NCBI RefSeq assembly: GCF_958979055.1
Contig: NC_084888.1
Span: 33,785,804-33,849,803, forward strand
DNA from: Alnus glutinosa
Lineage: Eukaryota > Streptophyta > Magnoliopsida > Fagales > Betulaceae
DNA length: 64,000 nt
Direction of reading: 5' to 3'
The position numbers and the translations under genes are program-made. Below, in pieces: positions 48,701 through 62,572 of this stretch. Under the pieces are notes generated by a model. It saw only the letters and a program-made list of their open reading frames with translations, was not told where the DNA came from and did not search any database. Each line of letters opens with the position of its first letter. Position 1 is the first letter of the stretch.

Positions 48701-48779
48701 GTGGGGTTCGTTTCTTCTTTTTTTAATAATTTGTCGTTTCTACTTCTACGCGCGAATTTTTATTGTCCTGTTAGCGTAG

Positions 48780-48787
48780 TTCGCGCC
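48780..48787. promoter_or_regulatory. E2F-like site upstream of TRM-like gene
   Basis: TTCGCGCC matches the E2F consensus core. It lies about 90-100 nt beyond the leader-like sequence of the TRM-like gene. A cell-cycle link would suit a microtubule/division protein, but one site is weak evidence. Confidence 0.3.
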
Positions 48788-48800
48788 ACAAAGATGTGGC

Positions 48801-49488
48801 TTTCTTACGAGAGTTTGATCTGTCCACAAACACAGATCTATCTTGTATGCATAATTCTTTACATTTTAATTATTATTTTAAAATTAAATTAAATTTTATG
48901 ACATAAAAAAAACTACCATTTTTATCAATCCAACGTTTATTATTTAAATGTTTACAATATTTTAAAAATGATAATACTAAATTCTCAATCATTTCAATTT
49001 GAAAGTAATGGTTATGTTTTAAACAGTTATACTTATTAGAATATCCTATAAATTATAAAGAACCATGATTTAAGAGAAAATTATTCCTTCAATAGTAGTT
49101 TAGGTAAGATTATTTGCATATTCTCTATGGAAATTTTATTTGTTGATTTTTTTTTTAATTTAAAATTAACAATATAAGTAAAAAAATATTAAAAAAAGAA
49201 GAAGAAGTGTTTTAAGTAATAGAATTCTCTTTGGAATAGATAAGACAGCTTTAAGTTTGACATATCATGCATCTACAACTTCTATACAATTCTATATATC
49301 CAAAATATATGAGATAGAAATATGATACGTTTGCAACTTCTATATAATTCTAACAATTTTTTTTTAAAAAAAAAAAAAAAGACAAAACTAACAATTTGAT
49401 TTACTTTTCTGCATGTGGGTCTTACATATCTAATGATTGATTTTGAAAAAAGTTATTGAAGTTGTACAAGAGTTGCATGGAAGTTATA
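48801..49488. other. AT-rich spacer, no gene seen
   Basis: Low-complexity AT-rich sequence with a T-run/A-run palindrome near 49362. Confidence 0.5.
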
Positions 49489-49496
49489 AACGTATC

Positions 49497-50012
49497 TAAG
49501 GGTGAGCAAAAATGTACCCACTCGCCCCACCCAGAATTTTCCTGGTTTTAAGGGGTTTTTACTTTTTATCGGTTACAGGTTGGATTTTGTCTAACCCATG
49601 CGATGCTGTGCGGATTGCGGGTTTGGGTCTTGAAAAATACTAGGGGCTCGCCTTGCCCCGCACTGCACCGCAATAACACACACTAAAAAAACCCTAACAC
49701 AAACCCCCCCCCCCGCGCGCGCGCGCGCGATGATGTACGTATTTTCGTTTCTCTCAAATCTTTATCTTTCTTTCGATTTGTTGCTTAATTTCCTTTCATT
49801 TGAAACACACATATCTCAAATCTAAGAAGATTGAGAATTTTGGCCCGAACCAAGGATATTTGCACACCCGCCCTCACACAACCCCACCCCACACAAACCG
49901 CAACCATGCAGATACACTCTTTACCCCTATGGCCACAGGTCCAATTTTCCCAACCCACAGGGTGCGGGCCGGGGCCAAACCCCCCCCCCCCGCGGCCACG
50001 TGGTCACTCCTA
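49497..50012. mobile_element. hAT-like non-autonomous element with 8-bp duplication
   Basis: 516 bp starting TAAGGGTGAGC and ending GGTCACTCCTA (inverted with mismatches). Flanks are AACGTATC (49489-49496) and AATGTATC (50013-50020), an 8-bp target duplication with one change, as hAT elements make. The interior is GC-rich with CCCCGC motifs, two poly-C runs and a short (GC)n run. No transposase frame is present. Confidence 0.7.
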
Positions 50013-50459
50013 AATGTATCATATCTCAAAATGACATAATTTTCCTACAAACTATATCTAAAATTAATGTGTCAATTGGGATGTGAGAAGCACATGTTAT
50101 TTTGTACTTCTAACTTTTTTTTTTTTTTATTAATGCTATTAAAAATATGTGATTCTTACATACTTTAAAAAAATTACTCTTACATGTGGATTGTAGAAAA
50201 TTTTCTACAAACAAATTTGTAAGAAATTTATGTCTATCTCAAAATATAAAAAACTAGGACTCCGACGTAGGAGTATATTCCCACATTTAAAATATTTATC
50301 CATACTTCCCCTGTTGACTTCAAATGTTAATCCTTCTTTTTCAATTTTAATCTATTTTTATTGATTTATCAAAATATACTTAAAAAATGTAGCACGTTTA
50401 TTATTTTTTCAATAAAATATACGTAATTGACAAATTATTCCTTTATTTTAGGAATAAGA

Positions 50460-50780
50460 AAATATGTCTGTAGTTGCATTTTGCCTCCCACGCGAGATTT
50501 GTGTGGGTTTCGTTTCTTTTCCATTTTCGGCCTTTTTTTGGCTCAAAACTAGGGTTTCTGTTTCCCGCCCCATATAATTCAGGCTTTGTTGGCTAAAAGG
50601 CCTACTTTTTTCTGACCCAGAAAGTAAACGTGTTTTTATTGGGCCTGAATGTTTAAGTTTTAAGCCTTAAGAGTTTTGTAATTTCTCAATTAGGCCTGAC
50701 TCAAGGCCCATTAAAGTTTTCCCAAGTTCTGAAGTGGCCATTGGGCCAAAAGCCACGTTTATGATTTTATTTTTTTTATT
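50460..50780. promoter_or_regulatory. Promoter-like cluster without an obvious gene
   Basis: This block is richer in GC than its surroundings. It has ACTAGGGTTT (telo-box type), CCCGCCCCATATAATT, and several TGGGCC/GGCCCA site II motifs (about 50639, 50705 and 50744). These mark housekeeping promoters, yet no coding exon follows on either side within about 1 kb. Confidence 0.4.
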
Positions 50781-52357
50781 TTTTATTTTTATTTTATGAA
50801 GTCAAGTTTATGATGTGTTGAAATTAAATGTGATAGCAACGCCAACGGAGGGGACATCGTCATTACGATTGAAATGAGTGAGATGGTTGGTTTGGTAACA
50901 GTTTTAAAAATATAATTAATTAATTTTTTTTAAAAAAACCTTCCCCAATAACTTTAGCAAAATGATAATTTTTGTTTGATGAGTTTATTTATTTTTCACA
51001 CTCAAAGCAACCATTCATTTCTCTTTCTTTTCTTTATTTTTTATCCTATCCTTTATTTATATATATATATTTTTTGAAATATCCTTTATTTATACTGAAA
51101 GCATGTGATCTTTTTTGAAAAAATATGACCGTTAATATATATATATATATATGACCATTAGGATAAGATATTCAAAAATATAACAATTAAAAAAAAGAGA
51201 AATATTCAAAAATATAAATGTTAAAAAAAGAATAAATAAATCTTTGAAAAATAATATTTAAATGAAATAGTGAAAGTTGATAACTAAAATTGTAAGGTTG
51301 TTGGGAGTGTTTAAAAAAATAGATAGTTAATATTTTGGCTAGTAAAATCTAGCGACTCTACTAAAAGAATCCTCTAACCATTTTAAAATGATTTTTGTTT
51401 TCAAAATGTGAAATTCATTTTAAATCTAAAATCACATGGTTCCTTTTCAGGTTATTAATTCTCATCTCCCATTCTTCCCTCCAACAAGAATTCTACATTG
51501 ACCGGTGGCCATTAGGTCACCTCTAGGCTCTAACTCTAACCCCAAAAGGCTTTATGTGAAAATTAATGGTAAAGATATATATAAAGGCTTTGTTTGTTAA
51601 AATTTTATTTTTTTCAAAATAAATATATTAACAAACACAATTTTTTATTTTTTTTTATTTTTTATGTCACATGAAAATACTTTTTATAAATAAAAAACAC
51701 TCCAAAAACACAACAACACACTGGTGAATAGCTTATAAATAGCCAAAAATTTAACTATTTTAAACTATTAACCTATTCTCTTGATTCAGCAAAATATTTG
51801 TCTACGTACGTTGTCCAATGAAAGAGGAAAACTTTAGCAAAAGTAAAAGTGATCAAGACCCATCGATCGCTCTCATGCTTTTCCCTTTTCTGACATTGTG
51901 GAGGAGGAATATGTGGTAGAGCTTTAGCAAATGCAAACAAGTGAACCCATTCTTGTGGAGAAGTTGACAATGAAATAAGTCCAATTATTGCAAGCACCAC
52001 TGGCACTATATATGTCGAACTCATTCGGTTTTGCTTTTGCAAGACAGGAACTTGTCGTGAGATTAAGACCAGAAAACCTCCTTAATCTTCTTCTTCTTTT
52101 TTTTTTTTTTAAATGCACAACATACATATATATTGGAATAAAGTTTTTTTAATTTAGTCTATTGAATTAATATATGTCTAAAATAAATATGTGGTTTTCA
52201 CATGTGTTTTAAACACGTGTTAGTTTAATAGACTAAATTAAATAAAATTCTTCTTACCCAATTTAATTTTTAATTTATTTATTTTTTTGTTTAAAAAAAT
52301 TATTATAATGCAATATAAAGATAAAAACAGATTTTAGTATTTTTTTTTTTAAATTTT

Positions 52358-52393
<36 letters not shown>

Positions 52394-53330
52394 AAAGAGA
52401 GAAGCAGAAAGAAAAAGTTTAACAAAACTTATAGGAGGATGGAGAGTGGAGACAATACACCATCCATGCCTGTAAACTGTATAAAGTGTGTCATTTCTGA
52501 CAGTTTGGATAATCTTTTTAAAAAACCTCTCAAGCACGTACGTGGGACTCAGAACCGTAGATCACAGTGCATCGTGAATTGGGGGGATATTATGGCCAGA
52601 TTCATGGAAGTGGATTGATTTCATACAATAAATTACAATTTATATTATTTTATTTGGAGCAAGTGAAATTTTAAATTCTCTTTTCTTTTCTTTTTTTCTT
52701 TTTTTTTGTTGGGGGAAATCTTGCATTTTTTTTTTAAAAGTTAATTACTTCATTTTTAATAAAGTACAATTACCAAATCTTGCATTTTTTTAGTTACTTA
52801 TTAAAAAAAAAACGTATTCATTAACTTAAAAAACGTTATCCCTCAAATTGCAAATAAATGTAGGACAGTTTTTCTTCTTAATTTATTCTTTTAAATTATA
52901 TGTATTTTAAATTTTTATATATTTTTTTTTATTAATGTGAGAATTAAAAATAAATGTAATTTTTACATACATGTCAGTGTAATATATTATTATATTTTTT
53001 TTTTTTAAAAAAAAAATCTGTAATCTAATTTTGTCGAAAACTTTTTTTCATAAATATAACCAAAAAAAAAAAAAAAACTTAATAAAAATCACAAATGCAA
53101 AAAGTTACCCAATTCCTGCAAAAAAAAAAAAAATGGAAAAGGACAAAAAACTTTCTAGTAAACGTGAAATGACGGGTTCATTCAACTGATGAAAATACTA
53201 TTCTATCCCCAACCCAAGAAGCTTTTATATGTGCCACTGCCACCCGCATGATATGCCATTCCATAGGTGATAGCTCTCAGTTTCTCCAATATTCTACTGT
53301 TTTCTCAACATCCCACTCTGATACCAAACA
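50781..53330. other. AT-rich spacer upstream of DHAR
   Basis: Poly-A/T runs (for example about 30 A near 52361-52390) and short repeats dominate. Apart from the weak frame at 51773-52024 no gene is seen. Confidence 0.5.
51773..52024 (-). CDS. Hypothetical small protein, weak support
   Basis: Open frame of 83 aa starting MSSTYIVPVVLAIIGLISL, a hydrophobic start that could be a signal peptide or membrane anchor. Two related stretches, FAFAKALP and FTFAKVFLF, follow. I recognise no family, promoter or splice sites. It lies alone in an AT-rich spacer of several kilobases. It may be chance; I list it because the hydrophobic N terminus and even codon use are better than in neighbouring accidental frames. 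Confidence 0.2.
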   Translation of the reverse strand: MSSTYIVPVVLAIIGLISLSTSPQEWVHLFAFAKALPHIPPPQCQKREKHESDRWVLITFTFAKVFLFHWTTYVDKYFAESRE

Positions 53331-53331
53331 A

Positions 53332-56171
<2,840 letters not shown>

Positions 56172-56689
56172 AATGGTTCTAAAATTACGAGGCATTTGAA
56201 CTGTAGTTATGAACTGTGGGTGAGACCTGTGAACGTTAGACCTAAAAATCGACACGGCTTGTTGTCTTGTCTAATAAATGTATTCTCCTATGTGTGTGTC
56301 AGCTTGGCCAATCTATGCATTTACCTTTTCCTTTGGGAGTCTGTGCATGTTCCCTCAGCTGTGGTATTTGTCAGTTAGTCCTACAAAGAATTAGATGATG
56401 GGGTTTAAAGTTGAGGGTTGAAAGTTGAAACCACCTAACCCAAAAAAGTTGGAAGAAAAAAGAAACATTGGACAGAGTGTGACATCTGCACTCTTATCAA
56501 AAGCATTACATATCAAAACCAACCAAAAAGCAGGAAATTGAGAAGGAGAATAGCCCCAATAAAAAAAAAGAAAGAAAAAGAAAGAAAGTTAGAAAGTTAG
56601 AAACAATATTTGACATTACAGACAGAAAAGATAAATGGCCTGGCGACTTTTATTTAACCAAAGAATAAAATGCAAGAAGATGAGGTTAG

Positions 56690-57332
56690 CAGAGAATGGT
56701 TTTGGGGGTGGGTGTCATTGCTCGTAACAATTTTGGGGCAGTCCTTGCGGCTCAGTGTGCGGTTCAGAAGTTCATCTTGAACCCGTCGATTGCCGAAGTG
56801 ATCGGTGCTAAACTGGGTGCTGAACTTGGCCGTACTTTGGGTCTTCATTCCATCTTCCTGGAGGGTGATGCTAGCGTGGTGTTTTCGGCTCTTAATCGGA
56901 GGAGGAAGAGTTCAGTAAGAGAACTGATTCCCGTACATCACTTTTACAACAAGTTTACAACAGCCTTCTCACATGGGGTGACCCCCACAGTGTGTAGGAC
57001 TCACCCCATGTGAGAGAGCTGTTGTAAACTTGTTGTAAAAGTGATGTATTTCTATCATTTTTCGTTCAGTAAATTGGGGAGTATTATTGCAAAAACCAAG
57101 AAGATTCTTATGGATTTCCCTGTGTGGAAAGTTGGTGCAGTCAGGAGATGTGGTAATAATGCGGCTCACCAACTTGCTAGGCTTGCAGTCGGTCAGAATT
57201 TAAACCAAATTTGGTTGGACTCGTATCCATCTTATATTTCTAATACTGTATTGGCTGAGAGGCTTTTGTCTCCATTTTAATGAGATTACAAGCACTTTTC
57301 AAAAAAAAAAAAAAAAACAGAGAATGGTTTTG
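56690..57332 (+). mobile_element. 5'-truncated L1-type LINE with RNase H end and 15-bp duplication
   Basis: The LINE body spans 56705-57317 and ends in an A-run. It is flanked by CAGAGAATGGTTTTG at 56690-56704 and 57318-57332. It encodes the end of the plant LINE ORF2 RNase H-like domain: GVGVIARNNFGAVLAAQ, FLEGDASVVFSALN, then after an insertion KKILMDFPVWKVGAVRRCGN and NAAHQLARLAVGQ, ending RLLSPF stop. About 500 bp of LINE remains. A 111-bp MITE (56936-57046) splits the domain, so it landed later than the LINE. Confidence 0.92.
56936..57046. mobile_element. Hairpin MITE nested in the LINE (TA duplication)
   Basis: 111 bp, almost entirely a long inverted repeat. The left arm CATCACTTTTACAACAAGTT continues to CACATGGGGTGA, and the right arm is its near-perfect reverse complement. 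The dinucleotide TA flanks both sides (56934-56935 and 57047-57048), as in Tc1/mariner-type insertions. The ends are unlike the classic Stowaway CTCCCTCC end. Confidence 0.85.
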
Positions 57333-57414
57333 ATGTTTCGTATGTTTTCCACTGCTAACTTGAAAATAAAAATGAATGATAGGAGATTGAGATTCTATAT
57401 TTTTCATCCAAGAA

Positions 57415-57570
57415 ATGCTAAAAACTACATTTTGATCATGTTTTGTTGATGTGATATTACTAATTAGTCATTGAATCAATCTTTTTAAAAAAATAAAATC
57501 TAAATATTAATTAACAATGTCACGTTAACAAAGTGAGATATACAGTTATTGTAAAGTATTACCTTTTTCA
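57415..57570. mobile_element. MITE-like copy, AAATGCTAAAAACTACATTT start
   Basis: It resembles the copies at 3699 and 18937-19262 in the order of GTTGATGTGATATTAC, TTAGTCATTGAATCA, an A-run, CACGTTAACA and GTGAGATATACAG. Ends are decayed. Confidence 0.3.
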
Positions 57571-57599
57571 TCCTTATTCCTGGAAATAAAAGCCTCTAG

Positions 57600-58216
57600 C
57601 GGCTTTCATTCCGTCTATGGGGAGAGGGTTTGGGCCGCGAAGGGGTTGTGGGTTTAGGAAGAGGAATTCGAAATTTTAAAGTTTTGTAAAAAAAGGTCCG
57701 GCCCATTAATCAAGTGCTGAATGATGCAAAACCCAAATCCCCTTCAAATCAAACCAAGCACTGCTACAACATGCTGACATGACCACTTTCAATGGCTTAT
57801 TTATTTCTCAATCTAAAATAGCTAATTAAAACTTACTTTATTTAGTTTAGCTAAATAATTTTAAAAGGTATCATTCATCTAATTATTTATTCTTTAACTC
57901 TATATTCTTTCTTTATTATTTTTTATTACTTTTTTATTAATAAGTTAAAAGGCAAAAGGTAAAAGGAGAAAGAAAAAAATAATAAAATAATTATAGATTT
58001 GTGAACGCTACAACTCCATGTAGAGTTGTTATGTTTATTGTACTGTTCACAAATGGAGGCTAAATTTATTATAACTTTTGAATAGATAAACCAATTAAAG
58101 ACTTTTTTTACATTTTCATTATCTATTTTAGTTAAAAATAAATTTTACATGATCTACTGTAAGTGCTTTTAAGACATCATGATTGACATAGGTAAAAGGG
58201 AAATGACATCGCCACA
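57600..58216. other. AT-rich spacer, no gene seen
   Basis: No recognised element or exon between the LINE flank and the next repeat. Confidence 0.45.
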
Positions 58217-58283
58217 CAGGGACGGAGCCAGATATTTTAATAAGAGGGGGCCAAATATATATATTTTTTTAATAGGAGTTAAA

Positions 58284-58357
<74 letters not shown>

Positions 58358-59159
58358 CATTAATTTAGAATAAAAATCTAAATATAAAAGCTTAATCAAT
58401 GTAAAAGTGTGATTACATGTCTTAAAAAAAAAAAAAAAAAAAAATAGAGAAAAAGAAAAAGAAAAAGAAAAGCTAACTAATTGATTTAAGAAAATTCGCA
58501 AATTGTGAACAGTTTCTGATTTTCAATGACAATTTGACAAGACTTATTTTACTGACTTATTTACTATTAGAGTTTTAAATATATAGCTAGGTTTGGCTGT
58601 TAGGCTTTCAGAGTATTATTTTATTTAAGCCTTGCAACTGTTTTAAGGTTTTCATAGTTTTTAACTTTTTGTCAAAATGGCTTCTCTACAGACATTGCCG
58701 CGTTAAGTCAAACCGTGTTTTATGTCAAAATGGCCTCTCAGGTTTCTCAACAAACGGTGTAGCAGTGTTACTCATTTTAGGCTTTTAGTTAAACGACGCG
58801 TTTTGCGTTATTTAAACGCTCGTTTTGTAAACAAAAGGCAAAGATTAAACTGTGCGTTTTGAAAAGAAATAAAAGACTGCATCATCGTCTTCAACCTTTG
58901 TCATCTTCAACCTTCTCTAACCTAATTACCAAAACCCCTGAAACAGTGAAAAAAAAAATCACACGCCATGAATCCTGATTCTCTTGCCCCTTGGAAAATA
59001 TTTTCCCTCTCGTGGTCGAGGGTAGGCATCTAGGGAATCTGAAAAAATTCTATAGAGGGTAAGGGCCAATAGTTATTTTGTTTTACCTTAAAATTTTCTT
59101 CTTCTTAAGAGTTGAGGGGGGCCATGGCCCTACTGCCCCAACCCTCCCTCCGTCTCTGG
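58217..59159. mobile_element. Long repeat, CAGGGACGGAGCCAGA...CTCCGTCTCTGG
   Basis: About 940 bp bounded by an inverted pair of about 13 bp from the window's GGGGCGGAGCCAG family. It holds a (TA)n tract of about 72 nt (58285-58356), an A-run, and a GGGGGGCCATGGCCC block near the right end. No protein is encoded. Confidence 0.5.
58285..58356. repeat. (TA)n microsatellite
   Basis: About 72 nt, the longest AT repeat in the window. Confidence 0.95.
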
Positions 59160-59566
59160 CGACATGCCCACATGATTCGATCAGAATTTTTTTATAATTA
59201 TTTGAACTTATATTTGAAAATATAAGTAATTGGACCTCCTAATCCACGAGGATTCCCAAGATAAAAGGTTGTCCATTTCTGTTACAATAATTTGGTGGGG
59301 TCTGCAATTAATTGGGTCAGCCCCACCTGACGCCTCCCAAGCTTGGACTTTGAAAGATTATAACAAATAATAATAATAATTATTATTATTTTTTTTAAAA
59401 TTGTGCTGCACAGTGCACACTCGTGACTCGTCCAAAACTGTTTACTTTTGGTGTGCCCTTTTCTTTCTTTTTATAGAAATTAAACAAATAGTAAGAGGCA
59501 TCCAACATTAATATATATATATATATATATATACTTTTTTTTTTTGAAAAATTACAAGTACATCCA

Positions 59567-59735
59567 TAGGGACGGAGTTAAAAGTTCTTATGAGCAGGAA
59601 CCAATAATTAAATTTTTTTTAATAGAGGCCAATAAACTAAATTTTTATTTTTTACCTTATAATTTTTATTTTTTAAGACATTGAAAAGGTGGCCTTGGCC
59701 GCCCCCTCCCCCCCCCCCCCCCCCCCTTTACATCC
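59567..59735. mobile_element. Partial GGGGCGGAGCCAG-type repeat with poly-C run
   Basis: It starts TAGGGACGGAG and reaches GGCCTTGGCCGCCCCC followed by a run of about 20 C near 59709-59727. The block order parallels the 58217 and 29628 copies. Confidence 0.45.
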
Positions 59736-60139
59736 CTCAAACTAATATCAAATTTTCATTGTCTCTGTCGAATTATAGATTGCATCAAATTATAATGGAA
59801 TCCATAATCCCAATAAAAAGGGTTAGAAGGTAATATCCACTTTCTAAAACTGATTTTATAGGAATATAATTTTATTTTGTAGAATTTAATAATTTACATA
59901 GAAAGACGTGGTGATATACACCGACGAATATAATAGATACATAATACATGCAGTAACGTGGCCTGTCCTGATTGGTTACTACTGGATGCGATTTATCCGT
60001 GATCTCCCGTATAATTTGACATTATATGCATGGTTCTGTCATTTTGTGTAGGGAGTCGGGATCGTAGAATTTTAAGGTACTAAACTGTAGCTAGCAAACA
60101 ACCATAACCCAAAGGTAAGATCGCTTTCATATATGCATG

Positions 60140-60973
60140 TCAGCCGTTGGAATCTTTGGACGAATCCGGAATCATCTTCTTGACCGTTTGACTTATCCTT
60201 CCTCCGACAATCCGATCGTCTGCTTTGCTCTCTTGAGATTGAGCATAGGTCTCAAAGAATTGCTTGTTTTCTTTCTCCAGTTCATTCCACACTGCATATA
60301 TATTGATGCATGTGTTGTCTGTAACGTTATCATTTTCCCACTACATTAATCCTATGATCTCTGTGTGTGTGTGTCAGTGTGCGTGTGTGTAAGTTATTAA
60401 CGTTACCATTTTTCCAGCACAAACCGAGCTACGTACGTACGTTAGTTGTTCGTGCTCGATCCAAACAAGTTTTTACGAACCAAAAACAGGCCGGAGCAAA
60501 GCGCGAGCTATCTGGTTCACTGCTAAAACAAGTTTTCATGCTTGCCAAATTTTGAAATAAGAACAAGCATTTACAACTCAACTAAGCTTGTTCTTTTTGC
60601 AGCCTTCTCTCTCTCTCTTTCTCTTACGCGTGCGTGTGTGCATGTGTGTGAGAGAGTCTGCGTGTGTTGGTTGTGAGCTTGTGAGGACTGGAGGGGCAGG
60701 AAACCAATAAGATCGAGAGATCGAGTTAAAAGAAACAAACCAGTGGAGGTGATGACAGGTTCGACGTTTCCATATTTTGAAAGTGCTTCAACGCACTCTT
60801 CTTTAGTCATGTGGAAGATCAGACACTTCTCAATCAGGTGGTGCACCTATACAAGTAGGTCCAGTCCGACCATCGTCAACAACAATAACAAAAACAAAAG
60901 TTCGTCATGAATTAACAAAAAAGGTATATATCTCAGTTACCAAGTGTATGTATGAAGCAGAAGAGTCTCCCAT
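60140..60973 (-). CDS. Small A_thal_3526-domain (DUF1589) protein, PEL/RPGE-like
   Basis: Three short exons on the minus strand: 60941-60973 (11 codons), 60741-60846, 60140-60291; sum 291 nt, 96 aa, GT-AG introns. It starts MGDSSASYIHL and continues VHHLIEKCLIFHMTKEECVE, ALSKYGNVEPVITST, VWNELEKENKQFFETY and a polar tail ending KDSNG. The Leu-Ile-Glu-Lys-Cys core, the Lys-Glu-Glu-Cys block and the Val-Trp-x-x-Leu-Glu-x-Glu-Asn block in order define the plant A_thal_3526 domain. The closest Arabidopsis relative by position, from memory, is At3g55240, whose overexpression gives pseudo-etiolation in light; molecular function is unknown. Phase agreement at both joins is the main support. (GT)n and (CT)n repeats lie in intron 2. 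Confidence 0.85.
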
Positions 60974-61455
60974 GATTCTATAATCTCTGATCTTCAGCAA
61001 GACGATATGTAACCAAATTAAAGAAATATAGGAAAAGTTTATTATGATTTGAGAATGAGAGAATAGGTGCTATATATATGAAGCAGCATACCATATTGGA
61101 GATGTAAACTATATATAACATACTAACAGTAGAAGGGGTGGTGAAGCGGGGCCAGAGACCCACATAGCTAGGAGATAGATCGATGATAATGAAAGACAAA
61201 CTAGTTTACTAACTAGTTACCTTTCTATCTTTCTTACTTTTATTATTAAAATATGACGAAGAGAAGAGTAGAAAAACTAGAGAAGAGTAGAAGAATTCTT
61301 CTTTCACTTTACTTATATTTCAAAACACTTTACAAAGCCCATATATATAGGCATACAAAAAAAACAAACATCAAATCTTTTCTTCTACCTCTTTATTACA
61401 ATAAACACCAATAACTCCACTAAATTAATACTTCAGTTTAAGAAACCAAAAAACA

Positions 61456-61685
61456 TGAGTTTAATAAACCAAAGGTTATTATTTATTAAAGAAACTTTAT
61501 GAGCTTTAAAACCTTCTTACGTTTTGATTTGTTTAGTTTCCAACAAATAATTAGTTGGGCAGAGATTGGATGAGTTTAGTAAACCAAAGATTATTATTTA
61601 TTAAAGAAACTTTATAAGCTTTAAAACTTTCTTACGTTTTGATTTATTTAGTTTCCAATAGATAATTGGCTGGGCGGAGATCGGA
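61456..61685. repeat. Tandem duplication, 115-bp period
   Basis: Two copies beginning TGAGTTTAATAAACC (61456) and TGAGTTTAGTAAACC (61571). Both contain TTATTATTTATTAAAGAAAC and CTTACGTTTTGATTT and differ at about a dozen positions. Confidence 0.85.
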
Positions 61686-62331
61686 GGAGATTTAATTCCA
61701 GCAAAATAGCAACATTGACGTATATACATATGGCAGTCATTGACCATGCACGGGAGAGATCGAGTAATTAAATTAGGCAACTTTCCTTTTCAGAGGCAGC
61801 TTTCCTTCTTTGCAACATCTTTCCATTGAAATTTGAAAATGAAGGGATATTTTGGTAGTTCGATGATCAATTCCTATGCTTAGCTTTGTCAGTTTGCAAG
61901 TATACAAAATTAGCCAATACCATGATGGATTGATGGGACGCAGCGATTGGTCGAGATTGTTACACTAACACCTCCTGCCAATACGCTATTTGGAGCTGAT
62001 CGGCTTCTCTCAGTTTCTCCAAAGAGCACCTCAATGCATACGTTGAACCAATTTTATCAACTCGCTGTCTTGTCTAGCTTTACTTACGGACGAAGAGGGT
62101 CAGACCTTTGTGCCCATTCTAGGATCTCAACTTGCTACTTTTGAAAGCTCTATCTTATCTTGGATCATGTCAGCTTGCCAACTTTAGTTCAGCAATTATA
62201 TTATTTGTCTTACTAATGACTGAAGTAAGGCTCAAAGCACTCTTAATTAGAGGGGACAGAGTTTTCATTCGAACTGCATGGGTTAGAAAAATTCCTTCAA
62301 ACCAGACTCACTGTTGGAAGGGAATTAACTA
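61686..62331. other. Spacer, no gene recognised
   Basis: Short open frames only. It may be part of an old LTR element that includes the following tandem repeat, but no domain is visible. Confidence 0.35.
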
Positions 62332-62572
62332 GCCTTAGCCTCTGGCTAAAGGAATTCAAAGACCCTTCTCTGAAGGGCACCTTGCCTCAGCCTCTGGCCA
62401 AAGGACTTCAAAGATCTTGCTCCGAAGGGTACCTACTACCTAGCTTGCCTCAGCCTCTGGCCGAAGGATTTCGAAGACCCTTCTCCAAAGAACATGAGCC
62501 TCGACCTCCGGCCAAAGGACTTCAGGCCTTGTCCCCCGACCAAAGGACTTCAAGTCTCGACTAAGGGGAATC
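62332..62572. repeat. Degenerate tandem repeat, about 50-63-bp units
   Basis: Four to five units with the core CCTCTGGCCAAAGGACTTCA followed by AGACCCTTCTC and GAAGGGCACC, starting near 62332, 62383, 62446, 62498 and 62530. Units shorten and decay toward the right. GC content is well above its surroundings. Confidence 0.75.

Noticed and set aside
56696-57013. 105-aa frame as a host RNase H gene
   Set aside because: It is the tail of a LINE with a flanking target duplication and is interrupted by a MITE.
58169-58501. Frame with a run of Tyr-Ile repeats
   Set aside because: Translation of the (TA)n microsatellite.
62332-62572. CRISPR-like array
   Set aside because: Units are contiguous, degenerate and without regular spacers, in a plant nuclear setting with no cas genes.
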